Part shown: piece after piece, positions 35,823 through 46,269 of the stretch
Position numbering within the stretch: the stretch's first letter is position 1
Layout: each line of letters opens with the position of its first letter
From: Pseudomonadota bacterium
Lineage (GTDB): Bacteria; Pseudomonadota; Alphaproteobacteria; Acetobacterales; Acetobacteraceae
Direction of reading: 5' to 3'
DNA: 57,356 nt
NCBI GenBank assembly: GCA_021780935.1
Contig: JAJXXT010000112.1
Coordinates: forward strand, 1 to 57,356
Position numbers and translations under genes: made by a program
Notes under the pieces: model-generated
The model's database searches: none
The model's input: the letters and a program-made list of their open reading frames with translations, nothing else
What the model was told of the DNA's origin: nothing

Positions 35823-36541
35823 AAGCCGCCGCGCCCGACCACCCCGTCTGCCGTCCTCGTTTCGTCCATCGGCCTGCCCGCCGGCATCACGGCGGCGAAG
35901 CGGCGGGTGATCTCGCGCGGGTTGGTGATCGCGGTGCCCACCACCACCGCATGGGCGCCGCCGGCGATCGCCTGCCACACCTCGCCCGGCGTGTCATAGC
36001 GCCCCTCGGCGAACACCGGCACGGAAAGCCTGGCCGCCAGCGCCTGCACCAGGGCGATTGCCGGGCCCTCGATTCCGGCGGTCTCGGCGGTATAGCCGGC
36101 GAGCGTGGTCGCCACCGCGTCCGCCCCCGCTGCCGCGGCGGCCTCGCCCTCGGCAAGCGTCGCGATATCCGCCAGCACCGGCCTGCCCAGCTCGGCGCGG
36201 ATGCGCGCGATCAGTTCGCGCGGCGACGGTCCCTCGCGCCGCCGCCCCGTCGCATCCACCGCCACCATATCCGCCCCGGCCGCGACCACCGCCGCCGCGT
36301 CCTCGAAGCGCGTGGTGATTCGCACCTGGTCGGCCGGCAGGTCGAGCTTGATCAGCCCGATGATCGGCAGTCTCACCACGGCGCGGATGGCGGCGATGTC
36401 GGCCACTCCCTCCGCGCGGATCGCCGCCGCACCGCCCTGGGCCGCTGCCTGGGCCATCGCGGCCATGAAAGACGGGCCGCGCAGCGGGTTGCCCGGCGCG
36501 GCCTGGGCGGAGACGATCAGACTGTGGCGGGGTACGATCAT
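35819..36541 (-). CDS. nanE: N-acetylmannosamine-6-phosphate 2-epimerase
   Basis: A 240-residue TIM-barrel enzyme interconverting ManNAc-6-phosphate and GlcNAc-6-phosphate. Visible features are LIVSAQAAPGNPLRG at the start, GLIKLD (catalytic lysine), MVAVDATGRRR, LADIATLAEGEAAAAAGADAVATTLAGYT and VFAEGRYDTP, all NanE family. The coupled kinase suggests that it feeds GlcNAc-6-phosphate to NagA. No sialic acid lyase gene is nearby, so the substrate source is open. The start MIVPRHS is the natural family start. Confidence 0.9.
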   Translation of the reverse strand: MIVPRHSLIVSAQAAPGNPLRGPSFMAAMAQAAAQGGAAAIRAEGVADIAAIRAVVRLPIIGLIKLDLPADQVRITTRFEDAAAVVAAGADMVAVDATGRRREGPSPRELIARIRAELGRPVLADIATLAEGEAAAAAGADAVATTLAGYTAETAGIEGPAIALVQALAARLSVPVFAEGRYDTPGEVWQAIAGGAHAVVVGTAITNPREITRRFAAVMPAGRPMDETRTADGVVGRGGL

Positions 36542-36600
36542 CAGCCTATTGCGCCGCAACAGACGGAAACGCGCAAGGCTCGGGCGCCCGCGCCCCGATT

Positions 36601-37575
36601 CTACGGATAAAGCCCGGCTACCCGCGCACGAGTTGCCAGCAGCGCCACCAGCAGGTCGAGCATCGGCGTCGCGACACCGGCCAGCCGCGCCAGATCGAGC
36701 GTCGCGGCAAAGATACCGTCCACCTCCATCGGCCGCCCAAGCTCGAGGTCCTGCAGGATGCTCGGCTTGTGCGTCATCGTCGTGGCCCGCTCGATCTGCG
36801 TCTCGACATCGATCTCGGGCCGGCACCCCAACGCCCGCGCCACCGTCTCACCCTCCGCGACAATTCGCCGTATCGCGTCCGCGACCCCGGGTTCGGCTGC
36901 GTATCCCACCGGCGCCGATTGTGCGAGCACGCTCAGCGGCCCGGAAGCGAGGTTCAGCACCAGCTTCTCCCAGATCGCGTCGCGGATCCGCTCCGTCACA
37001 TCGACGCGGAACCCGCCCCGGCGCAGCGGCTCGGCGATCGCCTCACATCGCGCCGAGACGGTCCCGTCGGGCTCGCCAAGCACGATCCGGTTGCGGTTGT
37101 GCTCGACATGGATGCGCCCCGGCTCCAGCACCGTGCAGGCGGAATAAACCACGCCGCCGATCGCCCGCGCCGGCGTCACCGCCCGCCGCAGCGCCTCCCC
37201 GGGGTCGAGTCGCGGCAGACGCTGTCCCTCGAACCCTTCCTGGCCATCGAAATAGAACCAAGGGATGCCGTTCATCACGAAGGCCACCGGCGTCGCGGGG
37301 CCGAGCAGCGGCGCGATGCTCGCGGCGACCGAGGGCAGGGCAGGGGCCTTCACCGTCACGATCACCGCGTCCTGCGTCCCCAGCTCGTCCGGCCGGTCGC
37401 TCGCCCGCACCCGCGCACTGAACGTCGCGTCCGGCGCCTCGACGGTGATGCCCCGCGCGCGGATCGCCTCCAGATAGGCGCCGCGTGCGACCACGCTGAC
37501 CTCGGCCCCGCCCCTGGCATAACGAGCCGCCACATGGCCGCCGATCGCGCCGGCGCCAAAGATGCATATTTTCAT
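36601..37575 (-). CDS. 2-dehydropantoate 2-reductase family protein (PanE/ApbA)
   Basis: A 324-residue NADPH-dependent ketopantoate-reductase-like enzyme. It opens with the nucleotide-binding MKICIFGAGAIGGHVAARYARGG and has a conserved VKAPALP loop, MNGIPWFYFDG (family MNGI), and the catalytic lysine region RDAIWEKLVLNLASGPLS. In pantothenate synthesis it reduces ketopantoate; several paralogues act on other 2-oxo acids, and this one may be such a paralogue. The ATG at 37575 is natural. It is divergent from manC, with 81 bases between the starts. Confidence 0.87.
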   Translation of the reverse strand: MKICIFGAGAIGGHVAARYARGGAEVSVVARGAYLEAIRARGITVEAPDATFSARVRASDRPDELGTQDAVIVTVKAPALPSVAASIAPLLGPATPVAFVMNGIPWFYFDGQEGFEGQRLPRLDPGEALRRAVTPARAIGGVVYSACTVLEPGRIHVEHNRNRIVLGEPDGTVSARCEAIAEPLRRGGFRVDVTERIRDAIWEKLVLNLASGPLSVLAQSAPVGYAAEPGVADAIRRIVAEGETVARALGCRPEIDVETQIERATTMTHKPSILQDLELGRPMEVDGIFAATLDLARLAGVATPMLDLLVALLATRARVAGLYP

Positions 37576-37656
37576 GGTGCTTTGGTTTGGTCCTTCAGAT
37601 TTCAACCCTAGCGCCATGGCGAACGCCGTGCCAATCCGGCGCCACAGGAGATGTGC

Positions 37657-38751
37657 ATGATCTGTCCGGTGATCCTCTCAGGCGGCTCGGGGACGCGGCT
37701 GTGGCCGCTGTCGCGCCAGGCCGCGCCGAAGCAATTCCAGCGCCTGCTGTCCGATCGCACGATGATCCAGCAGACCGCTGCGCGCGCCATCGGCCAGACA
37801 CCCGGCGGCGAGGCCTACGCTCCGCCCATCGTGGTCTGCAACGAGCGCCACCGCTTCGTCGTCGCCGAGCAGATGCGCGAGCTTGGCGTCGCCGGCACCC
37901 GCATCGTGCTCGAACCGGTCGGCCGCAACTCAGGCCCCGCCATTCTCGCCGCCGCCCTGCTGGCGGCCGAGACGGCGCCCGAGACCGTGCTCTGGATGAT
38001 GGCCGCCGATGCCGCCATCGCCGACGAGGAGGCGCTGCAACAGGCCGTCCAGATCGCCGCCACCGCCGCCCGCGCCGGCCACATCGTCACCTTCGGCATG
38101 ACGCCCACGGCGCCCGAGACCGGTTATGGCTACGTCGAGCGCGGCGCGCCCATCCCCGCCATTCCCGGCGCGCATCGTGTCGCCCGCTTTGTTGAAAAGC
38201 CGGACCGCGCCACCGCCCAGCGCTACCTCGCCGAGGGCAGCTTCTTCTGGAACGCCGGCATGTTCGTCTTCACCGCGGCGACCCTGATCGAGGAGTTCGC
38301 CCGCCACGAGCCCGAGGTGTTGGCCAGCATCCGCGAGGCGGTCGCGCGTCGCGCCACCGACCCCGACTTCATCCGCCTCGACCCCGCCGCCTTTACCGCC
38401 TGCAAGAACATCAGCCTCGACTACGCGGTCGCCGAGCGCAGCACGCGCAACGCCGTCGTCCCCGCCTCGCTCGGCTGGTCGGATGTCGGGTCCTGGGCGG
38501 CGCTGTGGGAGCTGGGCGCCAAGGACCCGGCCGGCAATGTCGCGGTCGGCCGCGCCGTCACCATCGACGCGCGCGGCTGCTACGTCCGCGCCGACGACAC
38601 GCTCGCCGCCGTCGTCGGCCTCGATGACGTCGTCCTGGTCGCGACGCCGGACGCCGTTCTGGCCCTGCCGCGCGCCCGCGCCCAGGATGTGAAGGCGGTG
38701 CTGGACGCCATCAAATCCGGCGGGTTGGACAGTCTGCCGGGCATCGTTTAG
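37657..38751 (+). CDS. manC: Mannose-1-phosphate guanylyltransferase
   Basis: A 364-residue nucleotidyltransferase that makes GDP-mannose from mannose-1-phosphate and GTP. The nucleotide-binding start PVILSGGSGTRLWPLSRQAAPKQF is diagnostic; VEKPDRATAQRYL and FFWNAGMFVF confirm the family. It lacks the C-terminal isomerase domain of bifunctional type II enzymes (about 480 residues), so it is probably monofunctional. ATG codons lie at 37651 and 37657; AGGAG at 37646-37650 is too close to the first and well placed for the second, which I chose. It heads the manC-gmd-rmd set. Confidence 0.93.
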   Translation: MICPVILSGGSGTRLWPLSRQAAPKQFQRLLSDRTMIQQTAARAIGQTPGGEAYAPPIVVCNERHRFVVAEQMRELGVAGTRIVLEPVGRNSGPAILAAALLAAETAPETVLWMMAADAAIADEEALQQAVQIAATAARAGHIVTFGMTPTAPETGYGYVERGAPIPAIPGAHRVARFVEKPDRATAQRYLAEGSFFWNAGMFVFTAATLIEEFARHEPEVLASIREAVARRATDPDFIRLDPAAFTACKNISLDYAVAERSTRNAVVPASLGWSDVGSWAALWELGAKDPAGNVAVGRAVTIDARGCYVRADDTLAAVVGLDDVVLVATPDAVLALPRARAQDVKAVLDAIKSGGLDSLPGIV

Positions 38752-39798
<1,047 letters not shown>

Positions 39799-39800
39799 CC

Positions 39801-40727
39801 ATGCGCCTGCTGCTCACCGGCGCCTCGGGCTTCGTGGGCTCGCATGTGCTGCCGGTGCTGGCGGCGACCTTCCCCGAAGCAACGCTCATCGGCTGCGGCG
39901 AGGCCGCCGGCATGGAACGGCTCGACCTTGCGGATGCCGCCGCCGCGCGCGCCCTCGTCGCCCGCGCGCGGCCCGCCGGCATCGTCCACCTCGCCGCCAT
40001 CGCCGCCCCGCTCGCCGCGCGCCGCGACCCGGCGCGGGCCTGGGCGGTGAACCACGCAGGCACTATCGCCCTCGCCCACGCGCTCGCCGAAACCGTGCCG
40101 GGGGCGGCCTTCGTGTTCGCCTCCTCGGCCGAAATCTACGGCCGCTCCTTCCGCGGTGAGCCGCTCAACGAGGCGGCCCCGCTCGCACCCCTCAACCCCT
40201 ACGCCGCGACCAAGGCGGCGGCGGACCTGGCGCTGGCCGCCATCCCCGGCATCGTCGCGGTGCGGCTGCGCCCGTTCAACCACACCGGTCCCGGCCAGAG
40301 CGCTGATTTCGCCGTCCCCGCCTTCGCTCGCCAGATCGCGCGCATCGCCGCCGGGCTGCAACCGCCGGTGATGCAGGTCGGCCGGCTCGACACCGCCCGC
40401 GACTTCCTCGACGTGCGCGACGTCGCCCGCGCCTATGCGCTGGCCCTGCGCCAGGCGCTTGCCGGCAGCCGGGGCGTCTTCAACATTGCCAGCGGCACCA
40501 CCCGCCCGATCGGCGAGGTGCTCACGAGCCTGCTCGCCCGCGCCGGCATCACCGCGCGCATCGACAGCGCCGCCGGGACCGGTGAGCCGGAGATCGCGAC
40601 ACCGCGCGGCGACGCCTCGGCGGCGCGTGCGGTACTCGGCTGGGCCCCGGCGATCGGCTGGGAGACGACGCTCGGCGACGTGCTGGCGGATTGGCGCGAC
40701 CGCGCGCATCGCGAGTCTCAACAATAA
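39801..40727 (+). CDS. rmd: GDP-4-dehydro-6-deoxymannose reductase (GDP-rhamnose synthesis)
   Basis: A 308-residue NAD(P)-dependent epimerase/reductase family member. It has the Rossmann start LLLTGASGFVGSHVLP, SSAEIYG, the catalytic YAATKAAAD and FNHTGPGQ. The combination with manC and gmd, and the FNHTGPGQ motif, point to Rmd, which yields GDP-D-rhamnose. A fucose-synthase (Fcl) role would need epimerase activity that this branch lacks. Only two bases separate it from gmd. Confidence 0.87.
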   Translation: MRLLLTGASGFVGSHVLPVLAATFPEATLIGCGEAAGMERLDLADAAAARALVARARPAGIVHLAAIAAPLAARRDPARAWAVNHAGTIALAHALAETVPGAAFVFASSAEIYGRSFRGEPLNEAAPLAPLNPYAATKAAADLALAAIPGIVAVRLRPFNHTGPGQSADFAVPAFARQIARIAAGLQPPVMQVGRLDTARDFLDVRDVARAYALALRQALAGSRGVFNIASGTTRPIGEVLTSLLARAGITARIDSAAGTGEPEIATPRGDASAARAVLGWAPAIGWETTLGDVLADWRDRAHRESQQ

Positions 40728-40811
40728 AACTCCACCTTTGGAAATAACACATCACTGGAGGTCGGCGCGCGCACGGCCTACCAAGCCACCAAGTGCATCG
40801 GAGCTTTCGTC

Positions 40812-41525
40812 ATGCCGCGCGTCGCCCTCCGCCGTTTCGCCACAATCCTGGCCGCCAGCCTCACGGTGCTGGCCGCCCCGCTTGCCGCCATGCCGGCGAA
40901 CGCGACCACGCTGAGCGGCACGCTCACCGTCGACAACGCCTTCAACGCCTATCTCAGCACCAGCGCCAGCTCCCTCGGCACGCTGCTCACCTCCGGCGCG
41001 AACTGGGGCCAGTCGTTCAGCTTCTCCAACGTGGCGCTGACCGCCGGCGAGACCTATTACCTGAACATCGAAGCCGCCAATATCGACGGGCCGGCCGGCT
41101 TCATCGGCTCGTTTGGCTTGAGTGGCTCCGGCTTCCACTTCGCCAACGGCCGGCAGAAGCTCAACACCGGCGTCGCGCACTGGACCGGCGGCTTCAACGC
41201 CGCAACCTCCAACCTGCCGCAGTCCTGGACCTCGGCCGCGGGAAGCGTCGTGGCGCTGGGCAGCAACGGCAGCGCGCCGTGGTACAGCCGGTCCGGCATC
41301 GCCAGCACCGCGCAGTGGATCTGGCCGAGCGATTCGCAGAGCTCGCCCGGCACCCCCACCAACAACGGTGGTGAATGCACGAACTGCACCGTCGATTTCC
41401 AGGCCACCATCCTGGCCGACAAGGCAGCACCCGCCCCGGTGCCGGAGCCGGCCTCGATCGCCGTCTTCGCCACGGCGCTGGCCGGCCTCGCCTTCACCCT
41501 GCGTCGCCGCCGTCGCCTCGCCTGA
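40812..41525 (+). CDS. PEP-CTERM sorting domain protein
   Basis: A 237-residue secreted protein. The signal peptide (about 32 residues) is followed by a beta-rich domain with no recognised family (LTVDNAFNAYLSTS, FLGSFGLSG-like IGSFGLSGSGFHF). The end is a canonical PEP-CTERM tripartite signal: VPEPAS, a hydrophobic helix of about 15 residues and RRRRRLA. Such proteins are cleaved and exported by an exosortase (EpsH), typically alongside exopolysaccharide genes, which adjoin it here. No exosortase gene is in the window. GGAG lies eight bases before the ATG. Confidence 0.9.
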   Translation: MPRVALRRFATILAASLTVLAAPLAAMPANATTLSGTLTVDNAFNAYLSTSASSLGTLLTSGANWGQSFSFSNVALTAGETYYLNIEAANIDGPAGFIGSFGLSGSGFHFANGRQKLNTGVAHWTGGFNAATSNLPQSWTSAAGSVVALGSNGSAPWYSRSGIASTAQWIWPSDSQSSPGTPTNNGGECTNCTVDFQATILADKAAPAPVPEPASIAVFATALAGLAFTLRRRRRLA

Positions 41526-41533
41526 CCATCCGC

Positions 41534-41559
41534 CAGCACCGCTACGCCCAGCGGTGCTG
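41534..41559 (+). terminator. Stem-loop after the PEP-CTERM gene
   Basis: Arms CAGCACCGCT (41534-41543) and AGCGGTGCTG (41550-41559) form a perfect ten-pair stem with a six-base loop, nine bases after the stop codon. It lacks a T-run, so it may act as a Rho-dependent pause or RNA-stabilising structure. Confidence 0.6.
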
Positions 41560-41611
41560 ATCGTCATCCGCCGGCGCTTGCCAAGCTGTTCGGCGGAGCC
41601 GAGAAGGGCGC

Positions 41612-42364
41612 ATGAACGATGTCTCCGCGCCGCTGCCGCGCGTCATTCCGCTTGAAGGCACCACGAATGTCCGCGATCTCGGCGGTTGGCCGACGCGCGA
41701 CGGCAGACGGGTGAAATTCGGCCATCTCTTTCGCGCCGCCAGGCTCGCGCGCATCACCGAGCCCGACACCCGCGCCCTCAAGGCGCTGGGCCTTCGCACC
41801 GTGGTCGATCTGCGTGGCGCGGACGAGCGCGCCAAAGTCCCCAACGTCGAGCACGGCTTCACCGAAATCTCGCTGGCGATCGAGCCGTCGATCGGCCCGC
41901 GCCTGCGCGAAATGGCGGAACGTGGCGAAGGCACGGCGGAGGAGATGCGCGCGATGATGGCGCGTGCCTACGCCACCTACGCGATCGAGTGGGCGGCGCA
42001 GTATCGCGCCCTGTTCACCCTGCTGCTGGCCGAACAGCGCCTGCCGCTGCTGTTCCACTGCACCGCGGGCAAGGACCGCACCGGCTTCGGCGCCGCCCTG
42101 ATCCTGGCGGCGCTGGGCGTGCGCGAGGACGCGATCCGCGAGGACTACCTCGCCACCACGCGCCTCTGGGTGCCGGACGAGGAGACGGCGCAGACGCTGC
42201 CGCCGGAGGTCGCCCAGGTGCTGCTCAGCGTGCACGCCTCGCTGCTCGCCGCCGCCTTCGACGCGATCCATCAGTGGCACGGCACGCTCGAGGCCTATCT
42301 GCAGGACCGCCTCGGCCTCGACGCCGCACGCCTCGCTACCCTCCGCGCCAACCTGCTGGAATAG
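41612..42364 (+). CDS. Tyrosine-protein phosphatase (PF13350-type)
   Basis: A 250-residue dual-specificity-like phosphatase. NVRDLGGWP opens the domain and the P-loop HCTAGKDRTG holds the catalytic Cys150. The family dephosphorylates phosphotyrosine or phosphoinositide-like substrates in bacteria. GAAGGG precedes the ATG. Its position next to a priming glycosyltransferase and GDP-sugar genes would fit control of exopolysaccharide synthesis by tyrosine phosphorylation, but no tyrosine kinase is in view, and this link is inference. Confidence 0.88.
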   Translation: MNDVSAPLPRVIPLEGTTNVRDLGGWPTRDGRRVKFGHLFRAARLARITEPDTRALKALGLRTVVDLRGADERAKVPNVEHGFTEISLAIEPSIGPRLREMAERGEGTAEEMRAMMARAYATYAIEWAAQYRALFTLLLAEQRLPLLFHCTAGKDRTGFGAALILAALGVREDAIREDYLATTRLWVPDEETAQTLPPEVAQVLLSVHASLLAAAFDAIHQWHGTLEAYLQDRLGLDAARLATLRANLLE

Positions 42365-42379
42365 CGGCGCCAGCCAGAC

Positions 42380-43867
42380 TTAGTATGCGCCGCGCCGCGA
42401 CAGCACGATGGCGCTGGTGCGCAGCAGGATCCACAGGTCGAGCCCGAGCGACCATCGCTCGATATATTCAAGGTCCGCCCGCAGCCGCTGCTCCGCATCG
42501 GCGGTTCCCGCCAGCTCGCCGCGCAGCCCCCGCACCTGCGCCAGCCCCGTCATACCCGGCCGCACCCGGTGGCGGCGGAAATAGCCGCCCACCGCCTCCT
42601 CATACCGGCTGCCGCCCACCTCCATCGCCACCGCGTGGGGCCGCGGCCCCACCAGCGACATGTCGCCACGCAGCACGTTCACCAGCTGCGGAAGCTCGTC
42701 GAGCGACCAGCTGCGCAGAAACCGCCCAAGCGGCGTCACCCGCTGGTCTTGCGCCGTGGTCGGGCGCGCGCCGCTTGGGTCGGTGCCGGCGCGCATGGTG
42801 CGGAATTTCAGCACCCTGATGCGCCGGTTGTTGAACCCGAACCGATCCTGCACGAACAGCACCGGCCGGCCGCTCGTCACCAGCACGGCCAGCGCCACCA
42901 CCGCCATCACCGGTGCCGCGAGCACCAGCAGCATCCCGCCGAGCACGAAATCTTCCGCCCGCTTCACCGCCGCACTCCAGCGCTTGAGCGGCCGTTCCAC
43001 CAGATCGAGCATCGGGATGCCGCCATGGGCACTGCCCGCCAGCCCGCCGGCGAGTGACGGGTCAAGGCTCGGCAGCGCCAGCCGCAGATCCACCGGCAGC
43101 TCCCGCAGCCGCGCCACCAGCCGCGCCAGCACCGCGCCCTGATCGAGCGGCACCGCAAAGATGATCTCATCGAGCCGCATGCCGCGCGCCAGGGCCAGCA
43201 GATTGGCCGGCGTCCCGGAAAGCCCCGACCGCGCTACGCCGCCATCGCCGCCGTCACCGAGCCCGTCATCGAACAGCCCCACGATCGCAAGCCGGCCATC
43301 CCCGCCCAGCGCCGCCGCCAGCGCCTCCGCCCGCGGTCCGACGATCGCCACCGTCCGGCGAAACCGCCCGTCGCGCTTCCAGCCGGCAATGCGCCAGGCA
43401 ACGAAGCCGCGCCCGGCCAGCAGCAGCCCGAGGCAGGAGGTGGTCCACACCAGCATCCAGGCGCGGGAAAAATCGCTGGTGTCCTTGATCAGAAAGCCGA
43501 GGCCCAGCAACAGCGCCAGTGTGCCGCCCCAGGCCAGGCTCGTCTGCACCACCTGCCCCCGCCACTCCGCGAGCCGTGCCAGCCGATACAGGCCACTGCG
43601 CCCGGCGATGGCGACCAGCAGCGTTGCCGCGAGGATCGTAACGAGAGTGTAGCGATCGAGCGGCGCGATCGGCGACGTGATGCCACTGGCGGCAAGCCCA
43701 GCGGCCAGCAGCGCCGCCACCAGCACCGTCACCGCGTCCGCGAGCTTCACGAGGTCGGTGAGCATCTCGGGCACGATGGCGTGGGTCTGGCCCGGCATCT
43801 CGTCGGGCCGCCGGTACGACGGCAACGTATGGCTCGTCTGGGCACTCACGGGCGAAGGCACCCCCAC
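42380..43867 (-). CDS. Exopolysaccharide polyprenyl glycosylphosphotransferase (WcaJ-like)
   Basis: A protein of up to 495 residues that would transfer the first sugar-1-phosphate to undecaprenyl phosphate. Four N-terminal membrane helices lie at about residues 38-165, then a Rossmann-like domain (to about 285), then the sugar transferase domain with KRAEDFVLGG, FVQDRFGFNN, LKFRTMRAGTD, SLDELPQL, DMSLVGPRP and RPGMTGLAQV. The catalytic DE pair is in SLDELPQL. The GTG at 43867 is a possible start; another GTG at 43849 is equally plausible. It is convergent with the phosphatase gene, 15 bases away. Confidence 0.9.
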   Translation of the reverse strand: MGVPSPVSAQTSHTLPSYRRPDEMPGQTHAIVPEMLTDLVKLADAVTVLVAALLAAGLAASGITSPIAPLDRYTLVTILAATLLVAIAGRSGLYRLARLAEWRGQVVQTSLAWGGTLALLLGLGFLIKDTSDFSRAWMLVWTTSCLGLLLAGRGFVAWRIAGWKRDGRFRRTVAIVGPRAEALAAALGGDGRLAIVGLFDDGLGDGGDGGVARSGLSGTPANLLALARGMRLDEIIFAVPLDQGAVLARLVARLRELPVDLRLALPSLDPSLAGGLAGSAHGGIPMLDLVERPLKRWSAAVKRAEDFVLGGMLLVLAAPVMAVVALAVLVTSGRPVLFVQDRFGFNNRRIRVLKFRTMRAGTDPSGARPTTAQDQRVTPLGRFLRSWSLDELPQLVNVLRGDMSLVGPRPHAVAMEVGGSRYEEAVGGYFRRHRVRPGMTGLAQVRGLRGELAGTADAEQRLRADLEYIERWSLGLDLWILLRTSAIVLSRRGAY

Positions 43868-43981
43868 CGCTCAGCAGGCGATGATGACCAGCCGCCTCGA
43901 TTCGCGGGAAGCTCAACCGCGGGACGCCCAAGAGCAGGAGCCAGGTCGCGCGGAGCCGGGCTCCGCGCGACGCCGGGTCGT

Positions 43982-46078
43982 CTAGCCGAGCAGGCGCGCC
44001 AGGATCGCCAGCAGCAGCAGGGCCACGATGTTGGTGATCTTGATCATCGGGTTCACCGCCGGGCCCGCCGTGTCCTTGTACGGGTCACCCACCGTGTCGC
44101 CGGTCACCGCCGCCTTGTGCGCGTCGCTGCCCTTGCCGCCGTGATTGCCCTCCTCGATATACTTCTTCGCGTTGTCCCACGCGCCGCCGCCCGAGGTCAT
44201 CGAGATCGCCACGAACAGCCCGGTCACGATGGTGCCCAGCAGCATCGCGCCCAGCGAGGCAAAGGCCGCCGTGCGGTTGGCGACGGTGCTCACCACGAGG
44301 AACAGCACCACCGGCGCCAGCACCGGCAGCAGCGAGGGCAGGATCATCTCGCGGATCGCGGCTCGCGTCAGCAGGTCCACGGCGCGGCCATAATCCGGCT
44401 TCGCGGTCCCCGCCATGATGCCGGGGATCTCCTTGAACTGCCGCCGCACCTCGACCACCACGCTGCCCGCCGCACGCCCCACCGCGGTCATGCCCATCGC
44501 CCCGAACAGATAGGGCAGCAACCCGCCGATGAAGAGCCCGATCACCACGTACGGGTCCTGCAGCGCGAATTTCACGTCGAGCTTGGGGAAGTAGTGGCGC
44601 AGCTCCTCGGTATAGGCGGCGAACAGCACCAGCGAGGCCAGCCCCGCGGAGCCGATCGCGTAGCCCTTGGTCACCGCCTTGGTGGTGTTGCCGACCGCGT
44701 CCAGCGCGTCCGTCACCTTGCGCACCTCGGGCTCAAGCTCGCTCATCTCCGCGATGCCGCCGGCGTTGTCGGTCACCGGCCCATACGCGTCGAGGGCAAC
44801 GACCATGCCCGCGAGCGAGAGCATCGTCGTCGCGGCGACGGCGATACCGAACAGCCCCGCGATGCTGAAGGCGGCGACGATGCCCGCGCAGATCACCAGC
44901 ACCGGCAGCGCCGTTGCCTCCATCGAGACCGCAAGACCCTGGATCACGTTGGTGCCGTGCCCGGTGGTGGAGGATTGGGCGATGCTGCGCACCGGCCGGT
45001 ATTCGGTCGACGTGTAGTATTCGGTGATCCACACGAGCAGCCCGGTCACCACCAGGCCCACGATCGCGCACAGGAACAGCGACGTGCCGGTGATCGCGGC
45101 CCCCCCGGCCATCGCCAGCGGCGTCGAGAAGCCGGCGATCAGCGCGATGACGATGGCGATCGCCACCACCGAGAGCAGGCCGGTGGTGATCAGCCCCTTG
45201 TAGAGCGCGCCCATGATGTTGTCGTCGGCGCCAAGCTTCACGAAGTACGTGCCGATGACCGAGGTCAGGATGCACACCGCGCCGATGCCGAGCGGCAGCA
45301 TCATCATCTGGTCCTGCGCCGCGCCCTTGAAGAAGATGGCGCCGAGCAGCATCGTCGCGACGATGGTGACCGCGTAGGTCTCGAACAGGTCGGCCGCCAT
45401 ACCCGCGCAGTCGCCCACGTTGTCGCCCACGTTGTCGGCGATCACCGCCGGGTTGCGGGGGTCATCCTCGGGGATGCCGGCCTCAACCTTGCCCACCAGG
45501 TCGGCGCCCACGTCGGCGCCCTTGGTGAAGATGCCGCCGCCGAGCCGCGCGAAGATCGAGATCAGCGAGGCGCCGAACGACAGCCCCACCATCGCCTCCA
45601 GCAGCGGGCGAAGGCTCGGCCCGGTCAGCGTCGCGCGCAGAAAGAAATAATAGCCGGCAACCCCCAGCAGCCCGAGCCCGACCACCAGCATGCCGGTGAT
45701 GGCCCCCGACTTGAAGGCGATGTCGAGCCCGCGGGCGAGGCCGGAGCGGCTTGCCTGCGCGGTGCGGACATTGGCCCGCACCGAGACATTCATGCCCACG
45801 TATCCGGCAGCCCCCGAAAGGATGGCGCCGATCGCAAAGCCGATGCCGACATGGATGCCGAGCAGCACCGACAGCAGGATCAGGATGACGATCCCGACGA
45901 TGCCGATCGTGGTGTACTGCCGGTTCAGGTAGGCGCGGGCACCTTCCTGCACCGCCGCCGCGATCTCCTGCATGCGCTTGGTGCCGGCGTCGGCGGCGAG
46001 CACCTGGCGGCTGGTGATGAAACCATAGACGAGCGCCAGCGCGCCGCCGGCAAGAATGGCCAGATGGGCCAAGGACAT
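43982..46078 (-). CDS. hppA: Membrane-bound proton-translocating pyrophosphatase
   Basis: A 698-residue H+-pumping pyrophosphatase with about 16 membrane helices, coupling PPi hydrolysis to proton export. Catalytic-loop motifs are [13 protein letters not shown] and [13 protein letters not shown]. The segment [10 protein letters not shown] has lysine where K+-dependent enzymes have alanine, which identifies the K+-independent subfamily. The start at 46078 follows a GAGGGGA site; earlier in-frame ATG codons would include that site. It is divergent from the nuclease-helicase-like gene. Confidence 0.95.
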   Translation of the reverse strand: MSLAHLAILAGGALALVYGFITSRQVLAADAGTKRMQEIAAAVQEGARAYLNRQYTTIGIVGIVILILLSVLLGIHVGIGFAIGAILSGAAGYVGMNVSVRANVRTAQASRSGLARGLDIAFKSGAITGMLVVGLGLLGVAGYYFFLRATLTGPSLRPLLEAMVGLSFGASLISIFARLGGGIFTKGADVGADLVGKVEAGIPEDDPRNPAVIADNVGDNVGDCAGMAADLFETYAVTIVATMLLGAIFFKGAAQDQMMMLPLGIGAVCILTSVIGTYFVKLGADDNIMGALYKGLITTGLLSVVAIAIVIALIAGFSTPLAMAGGAAITGTSLFLCAIVGLVVTGLLVWITEYYTSTEYRPVRSIAQSSTTGHGTNVIQGLAVSMEATALPVLVICAGIVAAFSIAGLFGIAVAATTMLSLAGMVVALDAYGPVTDNAGGIAEMSELEPEVRKVTDALDAVGNTTKAVTKGYAIGSAGLASLVLFAAYTEELRHYFPKLDVKFALQDPYVVIGLFIGGLLPYLFGAMGMTAVGRAAGSVVVEVRRQFKEIPGIMAGTAKPDYGRAVDLLTRAAIREMILPSLLPVLAPVVLFLVVSTVANRTAAFASLGAMLLGTIVTGLFVAISMTSGGGAWDNAKKYIEEGNHGGKGSDAHKAAVTGDTVGDPYKDTAGPAVNPMIKITNIVALLLLAILARLLG

Positions 46079-46269
46079 CGGTCGCGTTCCCCTCATTGCA
46101 GGCGCGCGGAAGCACCCCGAGTCGGGGAAACCGCGCGATTGGCTGGCGCTGATGCCAGAACCGCGCCCCGGGCGCAACGTTGGGGGGTTTGGCGGCACGA
46201 CGGCGCGCCACGTCCCGTCCTGGTGCTTCACGCCTGGCGCCGTCACCGCGCCCACCCTAGCCTGGCACC

